DNA of 29,685 nt from Paramecium sonneborni (Eukaryota > Ciliophora > Oligohymenophorea > Peniculida > Parameciidae), in the NCBI GenBank assembly GCA_905182985.1, contig CAJJDN010000300.1:1-29685 (forward strand), written 5' to 3'. Numbering within the stretch: the stretch's first letter is position 1; each line of letters begins with the position of its first letter. Under the pieces are notes generated by a model. That model saw only the letters and a list, made by a program, of their open reading frames with translations, made no database searches and was not told the DNA's origin. This document shows positions 23,024-29,685 of this stretch, piece after piece. The position numbers and the translations under genes were made by a program.

Positions 23024-23245
23024 TTAATAATAAAAATCATATTACCTCTAAAAAATAAATTCCTGATTGAGTAATAATTATTGGAGTTTATTGAAATTAT
23101 TGTTGAAAAGTCACTTCTACTGATGATTTAAATCAATCCAAAATTTAGTCCCCAGTTTAATACTCTCTTAATAAATCCTTCTCAATAGGTGTATAAGTAA
23201 CATTTGAAAGATAAAATAAAAAATAAAATTAATAAATTTAATGAC

Positions 23246-24545
23246 ATGTCAAAGAGGATACCCCAAGGAACACTAGTTAAAGTAGAAATGGAAGCAAAAA
23301 TAAATCTAATTCTCCTTTCAGATTTGCTTTAGAGGCTCGTAAATCTATACTTTAATCAGTATGGACTGAGAGGGCGTTCAGGCAATGACTATCTAAAAAT
23401 GAGATTATTTAATCTTATTTCTTGACAGAAAGGCAAACATAGCTTCAATAAGAGGAAAAGAGAACCATAAATGAAGAAATGGTAAGAAAGATGGTGAAAG
23501 ACTAGAAACCCAAAGACAGGAAAATTTTAAATATGATAGAACATATAAGTTAAAAACAATACTAAGTTTCCCAGAAATTAGACTTAACATGGATGAAATT
23601 TACAGAACTAGGATACCCTTAGTATTAAATACCAAATTGCAAGTTTCTAAAGACCAAATGGAATGGAAGGATTTTAAAAAAAAATTTTGCAAAATGATTC
23701 AATAATAATATCTAATCAAGATTCATCAGAAAATGAATAATAATAATAATAATACACAACAACCATAATAATTAAATGTCGAAATCAATCAAGTATAGGT
23801 AATACAACAACCTCAACAACAAAATGTCCAAAATGTTTCACAGAGTCAAGTGGAAGAAAAATTTAATATGTTGGAAAAATAAAAACAATAATCGATAATC
23901 ATTACATGAAAATAATTGGAATAAAATGAAGAGGAGATTATAACTTAAAATTAATTTAATACAGGGATATAGAAATAAACAATTATAATATCAGATGATG
24001 AAAAGAAAACAAGAGGAAGAGATAGATTACCACCAAACTCCAACAAAAAGAGATAATAAAAGAGTAAATAGAAAGAGACAACATAAGTCACATAAGAGAT
24101 CTTTTGGATATGAGATGATTATAAGACGACCAATAACCCAAGCAATGATGAGGAATGAAGATGGGACTTAGAACTTTGTATGTGATAAGATTTAGCTAGA
24201 ATCAAAATATGGTGATTATGAAGAAGAGGCAAAGAAAAAACAAGAGAAAGCAATAAATGCGAATTAGCTATGCTTTAGAGAACTTAAATATGATGGAATA
24301 GTACATGACATGGCAATCACATGAACAATAAGAAGATGCTTAAAACAGAAAGACGAGGAGGGACTATCTGGAGATTAGTTGGAATCAGTACAATATCTAC
24401 AATAATTTAACGATTATAAATCAGCGGCATGGTGGTTGACAGATGTAGGGCAGCCATAATTAAAAAAGAAAAGAATGAGAGATGGAAAGGAGAAATGATT
24501 ATATAGTTTGTTACGAAAGATAGAGCAAATGAAACATTAAAGAAA
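23246..24545 (+). pseudogene. Broken Gln/Asn-rich coding remnant, possibly mobile-element ORF
   Basis: Several frames in succession have clear coding character. The order is MSKRIPQGTLVKVEMEAKIN from 23246, an acidic/basic part (EEMVRKMVKDQKPKDRKIL), a Gln/Asn-rich linker at about 23736-23900 (NNNTQQPQQLNVEINQ), a basic segment (DEKKTRGRDRLPPNSNKKR) and a C-terminal part at 24110-24545 (ITQAMMRNEDGTQNFVCD; YKSAAWWLTDVGQPQLKKK). They are interrupted by frameshifts and by TGA at 23907, 24322 and 24496; each of these TGAs sits where a Trp would read naturally. The plus strand is purine-rich, unlike the neighbours. No nuclease, polymerase or zinc-finger motif is recognised. It could be the ORF1 of a retroelement or a captured gene; note that the nearby reverse transcriptase is on the opposite strand. 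Confidence 0.5.
23736..23753 (+). repeat. (AAT)6 microsatellite
   Basis: Six perfect AAT units, in frame as Asn codons, open the Asn/Gln-rich linker of the broken coding remnant, followed by CAA-rich codons. Such tracts are typical slippage sites. Confidence 0.85.
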
Positions 24546-24809
24546 ATAGTAAATGATGAGTAAGATAAACCAATAGGGGACTTATAGAAAGTTATTATTA
24601 TTATTTCAATTTAACACATAAATCATTAATAATCATTCCAAGAAGGTATCTATTTTATCATTTGCCTCTTTACTTAGTATTTAGGTTTTTAATATTTTGA
24701 AAATGGTTTAAAAGTTCAGAATAACAGAAGCTAGAATGTTAGTTTATAATATGGATATGATAACATTAATGTACCTTACACTTTCTATTATAAAATTTTA
24801 AATAATACA
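24546..24809. other. Junction between two opposite-strand remnants, nothing recognised
   Basis: This is AT-rich sequence between the plus-strand coding remnant and the 3' side of the minus-strand reverse transcriptase. No poly-A tail, tandem repeat or terminal repeat that would define an element end is evident. Confidence 0.4.
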
Positions 24810-26640
24810 TTGAAATTTTAAGGTGCTAAAGAAGGAATTTATTGATCTAAGTTGATCAATTTTTTATTTAAACTCGGTCTCTAAATATCCATGATAATTA
24901 ATTTTGCTTTTAATTTGACATATTATTTTATTGCATAGTAATTCAAAAGGAGGGCTTATAAAGCTTAAAATTGTATTAGAAAGTGATAAGAGAAATCTAC
25001 ATGTCTTTTTAAAGCTTCCTATATATAATTTTTTGAGTTTATTTTAATAAATTAAATTATTTTCAGTCATTGTTGATGGAATAAAATAAATAATATTGGG
25101 TAAGATGAAGGTTTGCCAAAGATAAAGTTTTAGTTGCCAATTACATGCTTTTGCTATCCAAGTGATTTTTGAATTAAGATAAGTTATAGTACTTTCAATT
25201 TACATTATATGGTGAAAAAGTTTACCATCATTAGAGATTAAAACTTCTAGATATTTATAGTTCTTAACGATTGGAAAATCAAAGAAAAATTGTACCTTTT
25301 ATTTCGATAATGATTATGCAGGTGAAATATTCCACATTTTGACTTATTGATTTTTAGATTAAATTTTGATGATTAATTAATAAGATTTTCTAGAAGCTTG
25401 TGTAATTAACATTACAGACTTTCTTTAATTAAATTAGGAATTCTTCTAAATATATATTAAATAAAGCTGCTGATAATGGTGAGCCTTCAGGGACACCATT
25501 AGCAAAGAAGAAGATTTAGTTATTGAGTGAGTTGATATAATGCATATTAGAATGTAAATTTCTTAAAAATTGGAGTTCAAGATCATCTAGGATATTCTTT
25601 TGGGTTATTATCTAGTATAAAATATTTCTATCAACAGTAAAAGCGCAGCTAAAATCTGTAAATATACAATTCATTCGTGATTTTTTCTTGTATTAATTAA
25701 TCACATTTAATAGATTGGTGATATTTATTTAAGTTGAAGAGAATGGAATAAAATCAGATTAATCTTTAGATAATTTAGTTGTAAGATAGTTTTGTGACTT
25801 GGGTAGAAATCTAAGTTCAAGTAGCTTATATAGAGGGCTTAGTATTGGGCGAAATTAATATTTTCTAGGATTGGAAGGAAAAGCTTGATTTAATGGAATT
25901 AGTCTAGTTCTGCAGCAATAGAATTTTGCCAAATGTTTCAAAATAGAGAGAAATTTGTAGATTTTTTAAATGAAAGTGTCAAGATATACTATCAAAAGAT
26001 ATTGCTTTATTGTTTGACATCAATCATTTAATGTCAGAAATCTCAATTGACGAAAGTTAAGGTAAAGATGGTAATTATTGAGGAGCAAATAACTATTTAT
26101 TTGAAATTAGACTTAGTTAATTTAAACATTGATCGATAGCTACATTTCCAAATTATAGATTGTCTTATTCATCTAGAAAACATGAAAAGATTCCTCCCTC
26201 TTTTTTGTTACGATTAGGCATTTCTTTTATTAATTTAGCTTTTATTAGGTGTTTGATAAGCATTATTTAATGATTGTTTTAATACTTCCTTAACCTAAGA
26301 GTCTAATTACTTTTTAATAGATAGTTATATTTATTATTCAATTTATTTATCAATACTATCCTGATGATTTGGTTATTTGGAGAATAATCTTGGTGAATAA
26401 TTGTTAAGGGAGGTAAAAGGTTGAATTTAGCTTCGGTTGGTGAGGAATTTTTTATTTTCTTCTTCATTACATGAAATATTTGCGAAGTCTTCTAATAGCT
26501 AATCATTTTTTTATCCATATTTAAAATATTTCTTTTTTTTAGGATTATAAATGATAATGTGTTTATGTAGATGTACCGAAATATAGTGTATCCTTTTTGG
26601 GTGAAAGTATTCATTATTAAGAATTTCTAAGCACAAATTG
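24810..26640 (-). pseudogene. Dead LINE-like (non-LTR) reverse transcriptase
   Basis: Read on the minus strand, conserved non-LTR reverse transcriptase blocks appear in the right order but in shifting frames. The RT0/1 region is at about 26050-25980 (ISDIK, then TGA, then LMSNNKAISFDSIS). RPILSPLYKLLELRFLP lies at about 25860-25800, and QSDFIPFSSTQINITNLLN at about 25765-25700. Motif A CIFTDFSCAFTVDRN is at 25675-25624 and motif B NGVPEGSPLSAALFNIYLE at about 25510-25450. LKINKSKCGIFHLH is near 25340. The thumb-like FPIVKNYKYLEVLISNDG is at about 25285-25225, then LYLWQTFILPNIIY. The catalytic Y/F-x-D-D that should follow motif B is missing, motif A has lost its second Asp (AFTV for AFDxV), and TGAs lie at 26026-26024 and 25981-25979. 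The upstream part (Lys/Gln-rich, 26640-26060) may come from the linker or endonuclease region but is not recognisable. The enzyme would have copied element RNA at nicked DNA; this copy cannot be active. Confidence 0.88.
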
Positions 26641-27734
26641 TCGTTATTGTCTTGTGCTTTCTTTCTTATTATTGAATTACAGTCTTATAGTCGAAAGGTT
26701 CTTCTAGAATAGCAATGATATTAGTTTTGATCTTTGGCTGGTATGTAGGCTGATTTAATTAATGTCTATTTTTCTTTTAATTATTCGATTAGAATTAGAA
26801 AACTTTGCATCCTAAATTTTCAAACTCTATAACATAATATTTAATCACAAATCTTGATACCTTGCTCTATAGTTACTGAGCTGCAATTCAGAATGATATA
26901 TTGAGCTTTCTGCTTATTCATCTAATTCAACAATCAAATTCTCTTAATTTGAATTTCAAATTATCTATTTAAATCACTTATATTTAATTACTAATTTTTT
27001 ATATCTTTTTTTTAGTTTCTTAATTAAACAATATTACTGGATTAGATTAGGATAGAAATTGAGAATTTAAGCCATCTTCAAAAATAAAGAAAGGTATGAT
27101 GATTTGGTGGTGATATATATTGATCAGTATTTGAAAATAATTTGTTTGAAGATGACAAGATTTTAATAAGGTTTTAGAGATCGAATCTGAATGAAATTGC
27201 AATATTAATTTATATCTATTGATTTAGAGTTTAATAATAATGTAATTATTAAAATTTATATATTAAAATTTAATTAATAATACTTGTTGTGCATCAATAA
27301 GTTTATTGGAGAGCTTAACATAATTATAGTGGATTGTTCATATGGTTAAGAAAAATTTTGAAAGCAATTTTTCAAAAATAACCCTTAATTTTCTTCTCTT
27401 TTCTACTTAATGTTTTTGAGGTTTCCCTTTGTTTTTTAATATTTGTAAAAATATTCAATTTTTTTATTTAAAGGATAATTGATTTTCCCTTAATTTTTTT
27501 TAAGAATTTCCATGATGATTTTTATAAAAATAGAGGGAAAATGAAAATTAATCAATTTCCTTTAGAATTTTTAAAAAAGTTCTTTTATGCTTTCCCAATC
27601 ATTTGAATAGCAATTTTAATATTCAAAAGAGAAAAGATATAGGCAGCAACTAAAAGATTTTAATGTGTGTATAAGAATAGAAATTAAATAATTGTTATTA
27701 AAAATAATTTTAATGCATTTAATATATATGAAGT
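26641..27734. other. 1.1 kb AT-rich region with no recognised gene
   Basis: The 26641-26850 part may continue the decayed retroelement (minus-strand segments such as NQISLHTSQRSKLISLLF), but no endonuclease catalytic motif can be named. The minus-strand frame of the WD40 fragment happens to stay open through to about 27130, yet its translation here is AT-driven Lys/Asn/Ile/Phe sequence. One inverted repeat is listed separately; nothing else is seen. Confidence 0.4.
27470..27563. repeat. Imperfect inverted repeat
   Basis: The left arm at 27470-27489 (AAAGGATAATTGATTTTCCC) pairs with the reverse complement of the right arm at 27535-27563, which begins AAAGGAAATTGATT and ends TTTTCCC. The right arm carries about 9 extra bases. 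The arms are separated by 45 nt. It could be a degenerate hairpin or the residue of a small foldback element. Confidence 0.45.
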
Positions 27735-28197
27735 CTACATTTCTTGTTTTATTTATACAAAGTGAATTCCTTTTTCCTTTAATAAAATTTATAAAACTTT
27801 GCCTGTTTAATTGACAAATTGTCCACCAAGATTTAAGCTCCTAAGGTTTCAAAGCTGTATTTTTTTTTAAATATTAAGAAAAGTTTAAAAAGAAATTTAA
27901 TAGCATTATTGAATAGCAAACTATTTTTAAAATAGGAGTTTTAAATTGTGCTGAATTTCCTTACACTTTTTATCTGAGGAATGTATTTAATATCCTGTTT
28001 TAAAATAATTTGAGTAAGTTATCATAACTACCAGATGCTAAAGTAATTCCATCTAGTGAGAAGCATAGTGAGCTAATACAATTAGAATGACCATCTAATT
28101 TGGCTTTTTATTATCCTGTTTTAACATCCCATAATCTGATTGAGTTATCATTACTACCAGATGCTAAAGTAGTTCCATCTGGTGAGAAGCATACTGA
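27735..28197 (-). pseudogene. WD40-repeat protein fragment (3' end), frameshifted
   Basis: Minus-strand codons just left of the n read SVCFSPDGTTLASGSNDNSI, RLWDVKTGQQKAKLDGHSN, then CISSLCFSLDGITLASGSYD: one nearly full WD40 repeat and most of a second, with GH...WD and SPDG...LASGS signatures. The second repeat ends LLKLF instead of an ordinary RLWD. Behind it lies what looks like the usual C-terminal tail of Paramecium WD40/pentapeptide proteins, split over three frames: SAQFKTPIL, then FETLGAQIL, then LGGQFVNQTGKVLQILLKEK. At least two frameshifts in the tail indicate a pseudogene or severe sequence errors. Its 5' part is lost at the undetermined base at 28198. It is a relative of the B-box/WD40 gene that begins on the other side in the opposite direction. 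Confidence 0.75.
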
Positions 28198-28198
28198 N
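28198..28198. other. Undetermined base, probable assembly join
   Basis: The only n in the window lies inside a WD40 repeat of the minus-strand fragment. Coding similarity is good up to it and stops directly beyond it. Since WD40 genes are highly repeated among paralogs, this is a likely place for a scaffold gap or misjoin. Confidence 0.7.
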
Positions 28199-28372
28199 AA
28201 AAGCCATACTTATTTATGCATTTTAATATGATTTATTTATATCTAAAACATTAAAATACTCGTTTTAACAATCTTTTGTTATAACCTAAAATTTCATGTA
28301 TAAGATATTTGTCTCATAATTTATAACCTAATAAAAAGTAATAGAAATTCAATAATTTTTTTACAAGATATT
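28199..28372. other. AT-rich upstream region of the B-box/WD40 gene
   Basis: These 174 bp of A/T-rich DNA precede the start codon and do not continue the WD40 fragment from the other side of the n. They should contain the promoter of the plus-strand gene. No motif is recognised. Confidence 0.4.
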
Positions 28373-29685
28373 ATGAATTGCACTTATCATTTTCAAAACC
28401 AAGTGTCATTTATTTGTATAGCTCCTCATAAGTGCCAATGCCAACGGAAACTGTGTAATGTGTGTCAATATAAACACGATGTGGATAAGAAATAGATAAT
28501 TCCAATAGAAATTTTTTAGGAAATGGCTTAAGAGAAATTATAACAATAAAAGCTAGATGAAAAATCGATGATAACTTAGTAAAGAATGGCTTTTAAGAAG
28601 ATGCTATCTGAAACTTCAACTTTGCTGAAAAAAATATGGGAAGAGCTGTCTCAATCCATTCAACAAATATATGATGAGATTGAAAAGGAAAACCAATCTT
28701 ATATTACCCTCGTCAACTGTAACATGGCAGAAGCCTCTTATACTGATATTGAAAAACTAGTATCCATTGTTGAAGGGAAAACTTTAATTGATTGGAATGA
28801 TAAGAAGAATTAATACATGATGAAGTTGGAAGAGAACAAGTTTAACTGCGAAAGAGACATTTAGGTCTTGATGGAACAATTATAGAGACATTAATAAAAT
28901 ATTAAGTAATTCACTCAGTAAGTATTTTTTTGTATATTAGGTCTTAATAGGAAGTTGTGGGTGAAGATGAACCCTTTATAAAAAAAGATAATTTGTATGA
29001 TATTTTGAATTCAGACATTGATACTTCAATGTTAAAGGAGGTCATCGGGATATTAAGAAAAGAGAAATCTCCAAACATACTTATATTCCTTTAATAGAAA
29101 AATAATATAGAACTTTATTAATCCTTAAGTAATAACAAGAAGAAGATAAGTGAGGTGAAAAAGTTCGTTCAAAGAACTACTTATATGTTGAAAAATATCT
29201 TGGAACATCCTTTTAGCAAACCGAACTACTATGAGGAATCAAATAATAAAGTAAGGGAAGATTTTGTAAAGTAGATCAATAATAACTAAAAAATAATTGA
29301 TGTACTTAAATTTTTAGTCCATTTTTCAAGTATTGATGAGAGGTTTATCTAATGTGGATCCTATTCTTTAAATTTATTAGTTTAAATGAAGGCAGATCTT
29401 AGTAACTAGAGTTGGGAAGACATAAGAATAAGAGATACTTCTCTAATTGGTGCAAATTTTGTTAGGTGTAACTTTAGTGGATCAGTATTTGAAAATGTCG
29501 AAATGAGTGGAGTTAATCTTAGTGGAGCTTAACTCTTTAATTGCAAATGGAAGAACATTAAAATTCATGAACTTAATTAATTAAATGGTCATGGCGATTG
29601 GGTATTGTCTGTTAGTATTTCTCCTGATGGTAAGACATTGGCGTCTGGTGGTGGTAATTGGAATAAAGGAGAGTAAGGAGATAAC
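28373..29685 (+). CDS. B-box/coiled-coil/pentapeptide/WD40 protein, 3' partial
   Basis: Exons are 28373-28917 and 28941-29685, giving 430 codons before the right edge. The protein starts with a zinc-binding motif (residues 1-38: C/H ligands in MNCTYHFQNQ, then CIAPHKCQCQRKLCNVCQYKH), resembling a B-box. A long charged, Gln-rich helical region follows (about 45-180; KKMLSETSTLLKKIWEEL), probably a coiled coil. After the intron the helical part continues (SDIDTSMLKEVIGILRKEK). At about 350-395 come pentapeptide repeats (LIGANFVRCNFSGSVFENV, MSGVNLSGAQLFNCKW). The first WD40 repeat begins at the edge (LNGHGDWVLSVSISPDGKTL). This layout is common in a large Paramecium WD40 family; the pentapeptide and WD40 modules suggest a scaffold or protein-binding role, but the precise function is unknown. 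It looks intact within the window, unlike the opposite-strand WD40 fragment. Confidence 0.88.
28918..28940 (+). other. Intron in B-box/WD40 gene (23 nt)
   Basis: GTAAGTATTTTTTTGTATATTAG, phase 2. Removal continues the frame as QSQQEVVGEDEPFIKKDN. Starting the intron 4 nt later at the second GTA would lead to TGA within a few codons, so this donor is preferred. Confidence 0.85.

Noticed and set aside
23405..23590. Minus-strand 61-codon hydrophobic frame
   Set aside because: It is the complement of the purine-rich coding remnant on the plus strand; Leu/Ser/Phe richness follows from that.
23246..24545. The organism uses TGA as Trp
   Set aside because: The kinase, DENND6 and APC1 end at TGA at family-appropriate positions, and VPS13 runs through about 2880 codons without one. 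TGA is a stop here.
1..29685. CRISPR array, telomere repeats, or a novel prokaryotic-type defence system
   Set aside because: No regularly spaced direct repeats, no CCCCAA/CCCAAA-type tracts, and the code and introns are those of a ciliate nucleus.

Overview
The window looks like macronuclear DNA of a ciliate, most likely Paramecium or a close relative. Three observations support this. The DNA is extremely AT-rich. Long conserved proteins can only be read if TAA and TAG encode glutamine and TGA is the sole stop. The introns that conserved reading frames force me to remove are tiny (23-29 nt, GTA...AG), a size typical of Paramecium and much shorter than in Tetrahymena. The genus is an inference; the code and introns are read directly.

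Left part (1-17843), dense and apparently intact. A minus-strand membrane-protein gene runs off the left edge (start at 736). Only 32 bp away, divergently, starts an AGC-type protein kinase (769-2316, 2 introns). It is followed on the same strand by a DENND6-type DENN-domain protein (2505-3949, at least 3 introns) and by anaphase-promoting complex subunit 1, APC1 (3983-8819, 2 introns, both near the 5' end). Convergent with APC1, after about 375 bp, is a very long intron-free VPS13 lipid-transfer protein gene (minus strand, 9195-17843, about 2882 codons). These genes serve unrelated housekeeping functions (signalling, Rab regulation, cell-cycle ubiquitination, inter-membrane lipid transport); nothing suggests an operon.

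Middle (17844-about 27700), degenerate. There is no gene I recognise as intact. From 17.8 to 23.2 kb there are scattered open frames without recognisable families, possibly fragments of decayed genes. At 23.2-24.55 kb on the plus strand is a purine-rich, Gln/Asn-rich coding remnant broken by frameshifts and in-frame TGA. At 24.8-26.6 kb on the minus strand is a clear but dead LINE-like reverse transcriptase: motifs around RT0-1, A and B and the later thumb region are recognisable, but in shifted frames and without the catalytic Y/F-x-D-D.

Right end (27735-29685). A WD40-repeat pseudogene fragment on the minus strand abuts a single undetermined base (n, 28198), which probably marks an assembly join. 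Beyond it a B-box/coiled-coil/pentapeptide/WD40 protein gene starts on the plus strand (28373, 1 intron) and runs off the right edge.

I found no convincing tRNA, rRNA, CRISPR array, telomere repeat or new defence-like system. The most interesting points are the decayed retroelement in what otherwise reads as macronuclear DNA, the apparent Trp-to-TGA decay pattern, the 5'-biased or absent introns of the two giant genes, and an uncharacterised N-terminal module on the kinase.
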